Assembly: GCA_036501845.1 (NCBI GenBank)
Contig: DASXZO010000045.1
Span: forward strand, 1 to 42,765
Direction: 5' to 3'
From: JBBREP01 sp036501845
GTDB lineage: Bacteria; Actinomycetota; Acidimicrobiia; IMCC26256; PALSA-610
DNA: 42,765 bases
The position numbers were made by a program, and so were the translations under genes. Shown one piece after another: positions 14,797-22,705 of the stretch (position 1 is the first letter of the stretch; every line of letters begins with the position of its first letter). The notes beneath the pieces are model-generated. The model saw only the letters and a program-made list of their open reading frames with translations, did not search any database and was not told the origin of the DNA.

Positions 14797-14850
14797 GGCA
14801 AGCGGAGCGCCAGCGGAGCTGCCGGTACCGCGACTGAACTGGAGCAATAG
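14797..14850. repeat. 54-bp dispersed repeat, copy downstream of pilD
   Basis: This 54-bp block matches 41842-41895 at 48 of 54 positions with no gaps. Read on the minus strand it begins CTATTGCTCC eight bases after the pilD stop and contains GCTCCGCTGGCGCTC, an imperfect dyad. The other copy is placed in the same way directly after the pilB stop. Both could act as RNA hairpins at the ends of transcripts, or be remnants of a small mobile repeat. Confidence 0.75.
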
Positions 14851-14858
14851 AGAAGGCG

Positions 14859-15785
14859 TCAGCCGTGCAGGAAGATCGCGAGCAGTGCGCCGCTGGCCAG
14901 GAATGGGCCGAACGGGATGTGGCGGCCTCGCTGCACGCGGCCGACCGCGCTCAACACGAGATAGGTGATCGAGCCGACGAGCAGCGCGCCCACCACCGCC
15001 ACTGCGACGCGTGCGCGCAGCGGATCGCCCGGTGCCACACCGCCGCCCAGCTTGGTCATGATGGTCACGCCGCTCGCGTAGCCGGCCGCGGCGGCGGCGC
15101 ACATCGGTGCCAGCACCACGGGTGCAGCCACCGCGATGCCACCGAACGAACCGAGCAGGAACGGCACGAACAGCGCGACGGCAAGCACCTGCCAGCCGAA
15201 GAACGCGGCCGCGAAGCCGAGCAGGGCCGACAGGCGAACGTCGCCGTACCCCATGGCGCGCGGCGCCACGAACCAGATCACGAAAAACACTGCGAATGCG
15301 ATCAATCCACCGAGCGCCGCTCGGCCGAGGGCCGTCCACTCGTGGTCGACGGCCGCGGCGAGCACGAACAGCGGGATCGTGATCGCGGCCGCGGGATAGA
15401 TCACACGATTCGGCAACAAGAGGTGGTCGAGGTCGATCAGTGACAGCGCGATGAGTGCCGCCGCGAGCACGAGCAACGCGGTCACGACGATGTTCGAATG
15501 AAAGCGAGCACCCACAGCCGCGAACACGATGGCGGTGAGCAGTTCCACGGCGGGATAGCGGGCACTGATGTGGGTCTTGCAGTGCCGGCAACGGCCTCGC
15601 AGCAGCAACCACGAGAGCACCGGCACGTTGTCGCGAGGCGAGATCTCGGTGTCGCACGACGGGCAGTGCGACGGTGGTCGCACCACCGACTCGTCGCGTG
15701 GCACCCGCCAGATCACGACGTTGAGGAACGACCCGATGGCGAGCCCGAACACCCCGCACACCAGCGCAACCGTCACCTCGTTCAC
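14859..15785 (-). CDS. pilD: Prepilin peptidase (leader peptidase/N-methyltransferase)
   Basis: A 308-residue polytopic membrane protein that cleaves prepilin leaders and methylates the new N-terminal residue. The N-terminal DiS_P_DiS domain includes FLNVVIWRVPRDESVV and the two zinc-binding CxxC pairs, CPSC and CRHC. The catalytic Asp residues lie in LIDLDHLLLPNRVIYP and in MGYGDVRLSALLG. Around eight hydrophobic segments are visible. The cytoplasmic loop near TIMTKLGGGVAPGDP is longer than usual. ATG 15785 lies 51 bp after the second pilin, so pilA, pilin 2 and pilD probably form one riboswitch-controlled unit. Confidence 0.95.
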   Translation of the reverse strand: MNEVTVALVCGVFGLAIGSFLNVVIWRVPRDESVVRPPSHCPSCDTEISPRDNVPVLSWLLLRGRCRHCKTHISARYPAVELLTAIVFAAVGARFHSNIVVTALLVLAAALIALSLIDLDHLLLPNRVIYPAAAITIPLFVLAAAVDHEWTALGRAALGGLIAFAVFFVIWFVAPRAMGYGDVRLSALLGFAAAFFGWQVLAVALFVPFLLGSFGGIAVAAPVVLAPMCAAAAAGYASGVTIMTKLGGGVAPGDPLRARVAVAVVGALLVGSITYLVLSAVGRVQRGRHIPFGPFLASGALLAIFLHG

Positions 15786-15836
15786 GTCAGTTCCATCGGC
15801 CGGCCGCAGCGAGAAATGAGCCGTCTGACCTAGTGA

Positions 15837-16319
15837 TCAGCCCGACCAGCCGCCGGGCGACCATCCGCTCCCGGGAACGAAGGCGCCGGCCTCGCAGGAG
15901 GGCACGGCGTCGGCGAGATAGCCGGTGGTCGCGGTCAACTGTTCGAAGAGCGCGAAGCAGCGACCGGCGGCCGACTTGCTCGCCAGGATCACGTAGGTGT
16001 TCCCGTTGAGCACACCGGTGCCCACCGACACTTGGCGTGAGCCCGCCGCCGCGGGTGTGGCCGCATCCACATAGTTCACCGAGCTCTCGAGCTCCTGCAT
16101 TGCCGACGACGACACCCACGCGTAGTCGCCGGTGTCGGTGGCTCCCACCTTCACGTCGGCGAGGCTCGTGTGCAGGATCGCTTCGGCCTGCTTGTCCTGG
16201 GCCGGCACGCGAGCACCGAGGAAGGTCGGGACCGCGATGAGCACCAGGATGGCGATCACCGAGAAGACCACCATCAGCTCGATGAGTGTGAAGCCGTCGT
16301 CATGGTCGAACACCTCCAT
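15837..16319 (-). CDS. Type IV prepilin, second/minor pilin
   Basis: A 160-residue prepilin. The leader is only nine residues (MEVFDHDDG), cleaved before Phe in the class III motif G/FTLIELMVV with the essential Glu at +5, and followed by the hydrophobic helix VFSVIAILVLIAVPTFLGAR. The C-terminal half has two Cys (GRCFALFEQL and VPSCEAGAF), which may form the D-region disulfide. ATG 16319 has a GGGGGAG sequence just upstream; a longer frame to 16385 would read through the intergenic hairpin. It is separated from the major pilin by a strong stem-loop, which could lower its expression relative to pilA. Confidence 0.93.
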   Translation of the reverse strand: MEVFDHDDGFTLIELMVVFSVIAILVLIAVPTFLGARVPAQDKQAEAILHTSLADVKVGATDTGDYAWVSSSAMQELESSVNYVDAATPAAAGSRQVSVGTGVLNGNTYVILASKSAAGRCFALFEQLTATTGYLADAVPSCEAGAFVPGSGWSPGGWSG

Positions 16320-16352
16320 GACTCCCCCTATCCCATACGCCGGCGAAATCCC

Positions 16353-16387
16353 ATGTGGCCCCGGACGCCGCGCGCCCGGGGCCACAT
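16353..16387 (-). terminator. Strong stem-loop between the two pilin genes
   Basis: On the minus strand, ATGTGGCCCCGG and CCGGGGCCACAT are a perfect 12-bp inverted repeat around an 11-nt GC-rich loop. It starts 28 bp after the pilA stop. There is no following U-tract, so it is either a Rho-independent-like attenuator of the actinobacterial type or a 3-prime stabiliser. Either would make the pilA message more abundant than that of the downstream pilin and pilD. Confidence 0.7.
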
Positions 16388-16414
16388 TCGACGATCAGCG
16401 ATCGTGTCGGGAGA

Positions 16415-16894
16415 TCACCAGCTCGACAGCCACGTCGTTGGGGCCGTCGTGCTACACGCTCCGTTGGTCTTGGCGTACTGCGTGCCCGGACCCGCCGTGT
16501 TGTCCTGGATCCACATGCACACGTTGGACTTGGACTGCGCCGACATCTGGATGACGCTGGCACTGACCGGGTTCACGTAGATCTCGTTCGGTCCGGTCGA
16601 CGCGGTCCCCACGAAGGTCAACGACGGTTCCACGCCGACGAGCGAGCCGGACGCGCCGGGCGTCGCCTGCGTGTAGTCCTCGGCGTCGGTGTAGATGGTC
16701 TTCGCCGCGGTGAGCGCGTTGCGCAGACTCGACTGCGCTGCTCGGTCCTGGGCCCGGGACCGGGCGCCGAGGAAGGTCGGGATCGCGATTGCGATCAGGA
16801 TGGCAATGATCAGCACGACGACCATCAGCTCGATGAGCGTGAAGCCTTCGTCCGGGTTGTTGCGGCGTCGGGCCGCGAGGGTGCTGGCGAGCAT
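16415..16894 (-). CDS. pilA: Major type IV pilin candidate
   Basis: A 159-residue prepilin with a 17-residue basic leader ending NNPDEG, cleavage before Phe, and the motif FTLIELMVVVLIIAILIAIA with Glu at +5, followed by IPTFLGARSRAQDRAAQSSL. A D-region disulfide is likely between the Cys in SNVCMWIQDN and the Cys in TNGACSTT. It is the first gene after a c-di-GMP riboswitch and is followed by a strong hairpin, both consistent with a highly and conditionally expressed major pilin. A GAGAGAG ribosome-binding site precedes ATG 16894. Which pilin is dominant is inferred from order and context. Confidence 0.93.
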   Translation of the reverse strand: MLASTLAARRRNNPDEGFTLIELMVVVLIIAILIAIAIPTFLGARSRAQDRAAQSSLRNALTAAKTIYTDAEDYTQATPGASGSLVGVEPSLTFVGTASTGPNEIYVNPVSASVIQMSAQSKSNVCMWIQDNTAGPGTQYAKTNGACSTTAPTTWLSSW

Positions 16895-16967
16895 CGAAGC
16901 TCTCTCTTTCAGTCAACAGGTCTGGCCGTGGTGCGGCTCCCCCGTTGGTTCCCCCCGGGGCGATGTC

Positions 16968-17072
16968 CCTGGGCAACCCGGCCAGCCTCGTCGTGCGCCG
17001 TTGCACGTCGGTGGGCCCCGTGGTTTTGCGACCCCGCCTTCCAGCGGGTGTGCCTTTATCCGTTGGGAGTCG
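16968..17072 (-). ncRNA. GEMM-I (cyclic di-GMP-I) riboswitch upstream of pilA
   Basis: The minus-strand leader matches the GEMM-I consensus along its length. The 5-prime part reads GAUAAAGGCACACC; P1b is CCGCU/GGCGG closed by a GGAA (GNRA) tetraloop; then GGUCGCAAAACCACGGGG, and the 3-prime element GGCUGGCCGGGUUGCC. A second hairpin, CGUGC-AACGGC-GCACG, fills the variable arm. Aligned to the V. cholerae Vc2 aptamer, the ligand-contacting bases are kept: G20 at 17054, A47 at 17027 and C92 at 16981. G at position 20 argues for c-di-GMP rather than cGAMP. The aptamer ends about 75 nt before the pilA ATG; GGUU in its 3-prime strand could instead pair with AACC near 16949, a possible switch. Confidence 0.9.
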
Positions 17073-17080
17073 CAAAGAGG

Positions 17081-17109
17081 TCATCGGCCGCACAACGCAA
17101 CAAACTTGA
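17081..17109 (-). promoter_or_regulatory. Sigma-28/WhiG-like promoter for pilA
   Basis: On the minus strand TCAAG (17105-17109) and GCCGATGA (17081-17088) are separated by 16 nt. GCCGATGA differs by one base from the FliA/WhiG -10 consensus GCCGATAA. Transcription would start near 17073, exactly where the riboswitch begins. The same arrangement with the same spacing occurs before pilT at 41705-41733. The 17110-17145 stretch upstream is AT-rich with no gene. Confidence 0.6.
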
Positions 17110-17185
17110 AGAATTGGTAAAGAGACCTATAAATCGTGACAAAGGTGACGAGTGCCGCCGGCGACTTCAGCGCGAGCGCGCGAGG

Positions 17186-18469
17186 TCAGCGCGGCGCGCG
17201 CAGGTACTCGTCGATGCCGCGGTGCATGTGCAGCACATTGGCTTCCTGCACCGGGTTGCAGCGCAACACATCGACGCCGCCACTGCGCATACCGAGCTGC
17301 ACGCGCTCGAGATTGCGGTAGTCCTGCTCGGTGATCTCGCCCCAGTCGCGGTCGGTCCAGCGTTCGTAGAACTTCACGCTCGCCGGGCGCGGCTCGCGGC
17401 GCGCGTCGGGCCACTCGAGCACCCACGTGTCGTGGATCGCCGAGTTGGGGTCGTCGCCGTTGGGGCGCGACCGGAACATGATGGCGCTGCCCGGATAGAT
17501 GGGGCCGACGATGTTCGGGAACCAGCACACGTCGTCGGCGCTCGTGAGCTCGTCGTCGGCGAAGGCGTCCACCACGAAGCCGCGCGACTCCATCAGCGCG
17601 CGCCGCAGGCGCTGGAACGTGGGCAGCAACGGCGCTCCGGTGTCCTTGCTTTCCACCGCAGCTTGCTGCACGAGATCGCGCTCCTCGGCGAGGAACGCGC
17701 CGCCGAGGCCCTGCACGAGCGCGCCGAGGATCGCGCTCTCGTCGTAGTCGTGGGCGCCGAGACCGAGGCGCGGGCTCGGGCGCAGCGCGCGGCGCGCGCC
17801 TGCGAGGCGGCCGTAGTGCGAGTGCGCAGCGAGGTGTTCGTAGGCGAAGCAGGTGTCGTCGGTCCACGGCAGGATCTGACTGTGCGCCGCCTGCACGTGG
17901 TAGCCCTCGTTGAAGGCGTCGACCACGGCCTTCCAGTTCGCAGGAAGGATCGTGGAACGCACGCCACGCAGGCGGAGATCGGCGAGGCGGTAACGCTCGA
18001 GCAACTTCGGGAGTGGGTCGAGGAAGTCGAGCAGCGGCGGCGCGTCGGCGTCGAAGTTCACGAATACGAAGCCGCCGAACGACTCGCAGCGCACCGGCGC
18101 GAGCGTCTGGCCGTCGGGCAGGCCGTCGAACTCGTCGCGGTCCACCACGTGCACGAGCCGGCCGTCGAGCGCGTAGCCCCAGCCGTGGTACGGGCAACGG
18201 ATGCAGCCGTCGTCGAAGTGTCCCGGCGAGCCGTCGGGTCGGGCATCGGCGAGCTGTGTGGCACGGTGCAAGCACGCGTTGTGGAACGCCACAATGCGGT
18301 CGGGCTCGCTGCGCACGAGCAGCACCGACCGCGCGCCGATCGTGTACACGAGGTGGTCGCCCACCTTCGGCAGCTCTTCGCCGCGACACGCGATCTGCCA
18401 CACGCGACTCCACAGCCGCTCGTGCTCGAGCGCGAGCATCTCCTGATCGGTGTAGCGCGCCGCGGGCAT
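17186..18469 (-). CDS. Rieske-type aromatic ring-hydroxylating oxygenase, alpha subunit
   Basis: A 427-residue oxygenase. The N-terminal Rieske [2Fe-2S] ligands are CLHRA (Cys-x-His) and CPYHGW (Cys-x2-His). The catalytic domain has the mononuclear-iron motif NWKAVVDAFNEGYHVQAAH, with the bridging Asp and the two His. Such enzymes hydroxylate aromatic or other ring compounds using electrons from a reductase; no reductase or beta subunit is visible nearby. The start is uncertain: ATG 18469 (MPAARYTDQEM) or GTG 18487. It diverges from a FadD-like gene with only about 50 bp between starts. Much longer frames extending to 20356 run antisense through that gene and are not real. Confidence 0.92.
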   Translation of the reverse strand: MPAARYTDQEMLALEHERLWSRVWQIACRGEELPKVGDHLVYTIGARSVLLVRSEPDRIVAFHNACLHRATQLADARPDGSPGHFDDGCIRCPYHGWGYALDGRLVHVVDRDEFDGLPDGQTLAPVRCESFGGFVFVNFDADAPPLLDFLDPLPKLLERYRLADLRLRGVRSTILPANWKAVVDAFNEGYHVQAAHSQILPWTDDTCFAYEHLAAHSHYGRLAGARRALRPSPRLGLGAHDYDESAILGALVQGLGGAFLAEERDLVQQAAVESKDTGAPLLPTFQRLRRALMESRGFVVDAFADDELTSADDVCWFPNIVGPIYPGSAIMFRSRPNGDDPNSAIHDTWVLEWPDARREPRPASVKFYERWTDRDWGEITEQDYRNLERVQLGMRSGGVDVLRCNPVQEANVLHMHRGIDEYLRAPR

Positions 18470-18523
18470 TCCGCCGTCCGGGCGCACGAGGAAGCGGTCG
18501 AGAGCGTGCGTAGCCGGTGAATG

Positions 18524-18529
18524 TACCGT
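18524..18529 (+). promoter_or_regulatory. -10 element of a leaderless promoter for the FadD-like gene
   Basis: TACCGT fits TANNNT and ends 6 nt before ATG 18536, so the transcript would start at the ATG. This supports ATG 18536 over ATG 18521. On the other strand TACATT (18520-18525) overlaps it and may be the -10 for the divergent Rieske gene, so the two promoters share DNA. Confidence 0.45.
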
Positions 18530-18535
18530 GCCGAC

Positions 18536-20212
18536 ATGGCCTTCCAGCTCGCCGACCTCTTCGAGATCGTGGCCGCCGAGGTGCCCGATCGTGTGGCGCT
18601 CATCGCCGGCGACATGCGCGTCACCTACCGCGAGCTCGACGAGCAGACCAACCGCTTTGCCTCGGCGCTCGACACGCTCGGCGTGGGTGTGGGCGATCCG
18701 ATCGGGATCTACGCCACGAACTGCGGCGAGCTCGTGATCGCGATGATCGGCGCGTGGAAGCGGCGCTCGGTTCCAGTGGTGGTGAACGCGCGCGCGAGCG
18801 CGCGCGAGCTCGACGAGATCGCGTCCGACGCGGCGTTCGCGGCACTGGTATGCGACGACGCCCATGCGGCAACGGTTGCGGCGAGCGAAGCGCGCGCTCG
18901 CCTCGGCGACGACCATCTCATGGTGATCGATCGAGGCGTCGCACTCGAGGGCGCGCACGACTTTGCGACGTTGCTCCAGCGCGCCGACGCGTCGCAGCGC
19001 TTCACTCCCCGCTCGAACGACGACCACTACGTGCTCTACACCGGTGGCACCACGGGTCGACCCAAGGGCGTGGTGTGGCGCCACGAAGACATCTTCCAGT
19101 CGGCCACCGCCGGCGGGAACCCGGGCGGTCCGGCGATCACCGAGCCCGAACAGCTCGCCGAGGTGGTGACGGTCAACAAGGCGTCGCGCATCGGGCCCTT
19201 CCTGCCGCCCGGCGACCCCGGCCCCGACCAATTCGTGTCGCTCTCGCTCGGTCCGCTGTCGCATGCCAGCGGTCAGTGGGGCATGTTCGGCACGCTGCTC
19301 GCGGGCGGCACACTCGTGCTCTACACACGAGCGTCGGTCGACATGGCCTACGTGCTCGAGCTGGTCACCCGGGAGCACATCACGATGCTCACGCTCGTGG
19401 GCGACGCCAGCGCGCGCCCGCTCCTCGACGAGCTCGACGCGCAACCCGATCGCTACGACACGTCGTCGCTGCGGCTGTTCGGATCGGGCGGCACCATTCT
19501 CACCGCGTCGGTGAAGCGTCGCCTGCTCGACGTGGTGCCCACCGCGCTCGCGGTACTCGAAGCCGTTGGCGCGTCGGAGTCGCCGTCTCAAGCCGTGGCC
19601 GTGCTCACGCGCGACGGGCAGACGGGGAGCTCGCTCACGTTCAATCTGAAGGCCGAGTCGATGATCGTCGACGACAACCTGAAGCCCGTGGGTGTGGGGG
19701 TGGTGGGCCGGCTCGCCACGAGCGGACCGGTACCGATCGGCTACCACAACGATCCCGAGCGGTCGGCGAGCACGTTCGTGCAGATCGACGGCAAGCGGTG
19801 GTCGATTCCCGGCGACCTCGCGTACGTGGGCGAGGACGCGATGTTGCATCTCGTGGGCCGGGGCTCGCTGTGCATCAACACCGGTGGCGAGAAGGTCTAT
19901 CCCGAGGAAGTCGAGGCGGTGCTGAAGACGCATCCGTTCGTGCGCGACGCCGCGATCGTGGGCGCGGCCGAGCCGCGTTGGGGCCAGCTCGTCACCGCGG
20001 TGGTCACCGTCGACGGCCGCGCGCGCCAGCCCGCGGATCTGCTCGACGATCTCCGCGCGCACTGCCGGTCGGCCCTCGCCGCGTACAAGGCACCGCGCGC
20101 GGTGGTGCTCGTCGACGCGCTCGCGCGCACCAGCGCGGGCAAGCTCGACTACCCGTGGGCGCGTGAGCAGGCTGCGGGCGTCACGGATGGCGAGGTGCGC
20201 GACGCCCGCTGA
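18536..20212 (+). CDS. Acyl-CoA synthetase, FadD-like (ANL superfamily)
   Basis: A 558-residue AMP-forming ligase that activates a carboxylic acid to its CoA thioester. The ATP-binding motif is VLYTGGTTGRPKGVVWRHED. The A8 hinge region is GRGSLCINTGGEKVYPEEVE and the C-terminal catalytic Lys lies in TSAGKLDYPW. The GVVWRHED version is typical of actinobacterial FadD proteins acting on steroid, terpenoid or branched acids, but the substrate is not readable here. ATG 18536 (MAFQLADLFEIV) is chosen because a TACCGT box ends 6 nt before it; ATG 18521 adds five residues. Its stop lies inside the start of the next gene (26 bp overlap). A paralogue is encoded at 31091-32659. Confidence 0.92.
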   Translation: MAFQLADLFEIVAAEVPDRVALIAGDMRVTYRELDEQTNRFASALDTLGVGVGDPIGIYATNCGELVIAMIGAWKRRSVPVVVNARASARELDEIASDAAFAALVCDDAHAATVAASEARARLGDDHLMVIDRGVALEGAHDFATLLQRADASQRFTPRSNDDHYVLYTGGTTGRPKGVVWRHEDIFQSATAGGNPGGPAITEPEQLAEVVTVNKASRIGPFLPPGDPGPDQFVSLSLGPLSHASGQWGMFGTLLAGGTLVLYTRASVDMAYVLELVTREHITMLTLVGDASARPLLDELDAQPDRYDTSSLRLFGSGGTILTASVKRRLLDVVPTALAVLEAVGASESPSQAVAVLTRDGQTGSSLTFNLKAESMIVDDNLKPVGVGVVGRLATSGPVPIGYHNDPERSASTFVQIDGKRWSIPGDLAYVGEDAMLHLVGRGSLCINTGGEKVYPEEVEAVLKTHPFVRDAAIVGAAEPRWGQLVTAVVTVDGRARQPADLLDDLRAHCRSALAAYKAPRAVVLVDALARTSAGKLDYPWAREQAAGVTDGEVRDAR

Positions 20213-21314
20213 TGTCGATGTCGATGTCGACGTCGTGATCGTGGGGAACGGCGGTGCCGGCGCCGCCGCGGCGTGGGCACTCACCCAGCGCGGCCGCTCC
20301 GTGGCCGTGTTCGACCGCTTCCCGGCCGGCCACGAACAAGGCTCGTCGCACGGCACCGAACGGATCTTCCGCTACGCCTACTCCGAACCCGAGTTCGTAG
20401 CGCTGGCGATCGAGGCCCGACCAGGCTGGCGCGAGCTCGAACTTCTGGCCGGCGAACAGCTCCTCGGGCCGACGGGCGGTATCGACTACGGCAATTGGGC
20501 GCAGCTCGAATGCATTGCCGCCGCGCTCGCCGAATACGAGGTGCCGTTCGAGCGCGTCGACCGCACGGCGGCCCGGGCGCGCGTTCCCGAGTTGTCGATC
20601 GCCGCCAGCGCGCTCGTGCAACCGGGCGGTGCGGTGATCGCGGCCGACCGCGCGCTCACGGCGTTCCGGAGCGTCGCCCGACGCGCGGGCGCGAACTTCG
20701 CCGACGACGAAAGCGTGCGCGCACTGCACGTCGAACACGACCACCGCGTGGTCGTCGAGACGTCACGCGGGCGTGTTGCTCGAGCGCGGGTCGCGATCGT
20801 CGCTGCCGGAGCATGGGCGGCTCCGCTGCTGTCCGGTCTGGTCGCGCTGCCGGCAATCACCGTCACCCAGGAACAGGTCGCCTTCTTCCGGCCGCACAAC
20901 CCGGTCGACGGCCTGCCGGCGTTCATCGCCTACGACGACATACCCGTGTACGGGCTCGGAACGCCGAACGGGCTGGTGAAGATCGCCGAGCACGGCAGCG
21001 GCCCGGTGGTCGATCCCGATGCTCGCAGCTTCGCGGTCGACGAGACGCGGGCCGCCGCGCTGGTCGACTGGGTGGCGCGGTGTGCGCCGGGCGTCGACCC
21101 GAAGCCGGTCGAGTGGCGCACGTGCCTCTATGCCTCCACGGCCGACGACCGCTTCGTGCTCGACCGGGTCGGCTCAGTCGTAGTGGGTGCCGGGCTCGGC
21201 GGCCACGGCTTCAAGTTCCTGCCCGCGATCGGCGCACGCCTGGCCGACCTCGCCAATCTCGAGCCCGGCGAGTCGATCGGCGCGAACCCGTTCGCACTGC
21301 GATCGCCTCCGTAA
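20187..21314 (+). CDS. FAD-dependent oxidoreductase, SoxA/MTOX (sarcosine oxidase-like) family
   Basis: A 375-residue flavoprotein. The dinucleotide-binding motif is VVIVGNGGAGAAAAWALTQ followed by VAVFDRF, and the region SSHGTERIFRYAY matches the monomeric sarcosine/N-methyltryptophan oxidase family. Cys in TCLYASTADDRFVLDR aligns with the Cys that covalently binds FAD in MSOX. The C-terminal VVGAGLGGHGFKFLPAIG closes the FAD site. The family oxidises secondary or tertiary amines or related substrates; the actual substrate is unknown. ATG 20187 is chosen, overlapping the ligase gene by 26 bp; GTG 20163 is possible. A hexamer repeat encodes DVDVDVDV right before the fold begins. Confidence 0.88.
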   Translation: MARCATPADVDVDVDVVIVGNGGAGAAAAWALTQRGRSVAVFDRFPAGHEQGSSHGTERIFRYAYSEPEFVALAIEARPGWRELELLAGEQLLGPTGGIDYGNWAQLECIAAALAEYEVPFERVDRTAARARVPELSIAASALVQPGGAVIAADRALTAFRSVARRAGANFADDESVRALHVEHDHRVVVETSRGRVARARVAIVAAGAWAAPLLSGLVALPAITVTQEQVAFFRPHNPVDGLPAFIAYDDIPVYGLGTPNGLVKIAEHGSGPVVDPDARSFAVDETRAAALVDWVARCAPGVDPKPVEWRTCLYASTADDRFVLDRVGSVVVGAGLGGHGFKFLPAIGARLADLANLEPGESIGANPFALRSPP

Positions 21315-21325
21315 CATCCGTTCCC

Positions 21326-22093
21326 GTGTCTGTTGAGGATCGTTTCCGGCTCGACGGGCGCGTCGCGATCGTCACCGGTGCGAGTTCGGGGCTCGGCGCG
21401 CAGTTCGCCCGCGTGCTGCACGCGGTTGGCGCGCGAGTGGTGCTCGTGGCCCGCAGACGTGAGCGGCTCGAAGCGCTCGCCGGCGAGCTCGATGGCGCGT
21501 CGGTGTGCGCAGTCGACCTCGCCGAAGCCGGCGCCGCGGAGCAGGTGGTGGAGCACGCGCGCGACGCGTTCGGCCGGGTCGACGTGCTCGTGAACAATGC
21601 CGGTATCACCACTGTGGCGCCGGCGCTCGACGAGTCGCCGGAGTCGTTCGCCGACACGTTGCGCGTGAACCTCATGGCGCCCTTCGCGCTCGCGTGCGCG
21701 GCGGCGCGCACCATGCTCGACAGCGACGCCGGCGGCTCGATCGTGAATGTGGCGTCGATCCTCGGCTTGGTGGGCGTGGGCCAGATCCCGCAGGCCGGCT
21801 ACGCCGCATCGAAGGGCGGGCTCGTCAACCTCACCCGCGAGCTCGCCGCGCAATGGGCGCGCCGCGGCGTGCGCGTGAACGCCATCGCGCCGGGCTGGTT
21901 TCCCAGCGAGATGACCGAAGGCCGCATGTTCGGCGACGAGCGCGCCGAGCGATGGATGCGCAACCGCACGCCGATGGGCCGGGGTGGCGCGATCGACGAG
22001 CTCGACGGTGCGCTCCTGTTCCTCGCCGGCGACATGAGCACGTTCGTGACCGGCCAGGTGATCGCCGTCGACGGTGGCTGGGTAAGCGTCTGA
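21326..22093 (+). CDS. Short-chain dehydrogenase/reductase, FabG-like
   Basis: A 255-residue classical SDR. Cofactor motif TGASSGLG, structural motif NNAG, catalytic Ser in NVASILGLVG, catalytic Tyr and Lys in AGYAASKGG, and the typical C-terminal end FVTGQVIAVDGGWVSV. SDRs of this type interconvert alcohols and ketones with NAD(P)H. GTG 21326 begins VSVEDRFRLDGRVAIV; a TAACAT box overlapping the previous gene's stop ends 8 nt upstream and could give a short-leader transcript. It probably acts with the upstream ligase and flavoenzyme in one catabolic operon. Confidence 0.9.
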   Translation: MSVEDRFRLDGRVAIVTGASSGLGAQFARVLHAVGARVVLVARRRERLEALAGELDGASVCAVDLAEAGAAEQVVEHARDAFGRVDVLVNNAGITTVAPALDESPESFADTLRVNLMAPFALACAAARTMLDSDAGGSIVNVASILGLVGVGQIPQAGYAASKGGLVNLTRELAAQWARRGVRVNAIAPGWFPSEMTEGRMFGDERAERWMRNRTPMGRGGAIDELDGALLFLAGDMSTFVTGQVIAVDGGWVSV

Positions 22094-22108
22094 CTGCCGC
22101 GCTTCGAT

Positions 22109-22705
22109 CTACTGCTGCACCTGATCGCGGGCTTGCTGCGCCGACTCTTTCGCCTTGTCGGCCGTATCACTCGCGGCGCTGCGGGCGTCGTCCTTCACCT
22201 TGGCCGCGGCCTGCGCAGCCTCGTCCTTCAGCTCCTGCGCCGCGTCGGTGGCAACCGGCTTCACCTGCTCGATCACGTCCTGCGCAGCCTGGCCGATTGT
22301 GGACGCGGCGTCCTGGAGCTTCGGCTCGACCCGCGCCGCAAGTCTCTGTTCCGTTTCAGTCTCCGGGAGCAGGGTCGCGATCACCAATCCGACACCGAAC
22401 AACGCGAGGCCGGCCCCGATCGGGTTGCCCTCGATCATCTGCTCGGCTCGTTCCGGCGCGGCGTGGAGCGCGTCGGTCGCCGACGATGCCATCTCTGACG
22501 CCTTCCCGCTGGCCGACGAATTGACGTCGCTCGCCGTGCCCATCACTCGATCGCGGACGCGCCCGATCCGAGCGCGAGACGCGGCTTTCCGCCGTTCGAC
22601 CATCCGGCCCGGGCTGACGCGGTCGCCGATCGCCTGCAAATCGTTGGTGAGTTCGCCACGCCCCCGATCGAGGTTGCGCCTCAGGTCCTCTGCTGTCGTG
22701 CCCAT
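22109..22705 (-). CDS. DUF3618 domain protein
   Basis: A 198-residue protein. Residues 1-45 (EDLRRNLDRGRGELTNDLQAIGDRVSPGRM) match DUF3618, a short motif in actinobacterial and proteobacterial envelope proteins. A single membrane segment follows (IGAGLALFGVGLVIATLLP), and the C-terminal third is an Ala/Lys/Asp-rich amphipathic helix with 11-residue-like periodicity, resembling LEA or apolipoprotein repeats. Function is unknown; association with holin-like and amphipathic neighbours suggests an envelope or stress role. It overlaps the holin-like gene by 25 bp. It converges on the SDR gene with a 15 bp gap. Confidence 0.85.
   Translation of the reverse strand: MGTTAEDLRRNLDRGRGELTNDLQAIGDRVSPGRMVERRKAASRARIGRVRDRVMGTASDVNSSASGKASEMASSATDALHAAPERAEQMIEGNPIGAGLALFGVGLVIATLLPETETEQRLAARVEPKLQDAASTIGQAAQDVIEQVKPVATDAAQELKDEAAQAAAKVKDDARSAASDTADKAKESAQQARDQVQQ

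Noticed and set aside
17186..20356. Open minus-strand frame of about 1050 codons extending far upstream of the Rieske gene
   Set aside because: Only 17186-18469 has family motifs. The upstream part is antisense to the FadD-like gene, Arg/His-rich and without known domains: a GC-rich shadow frame.
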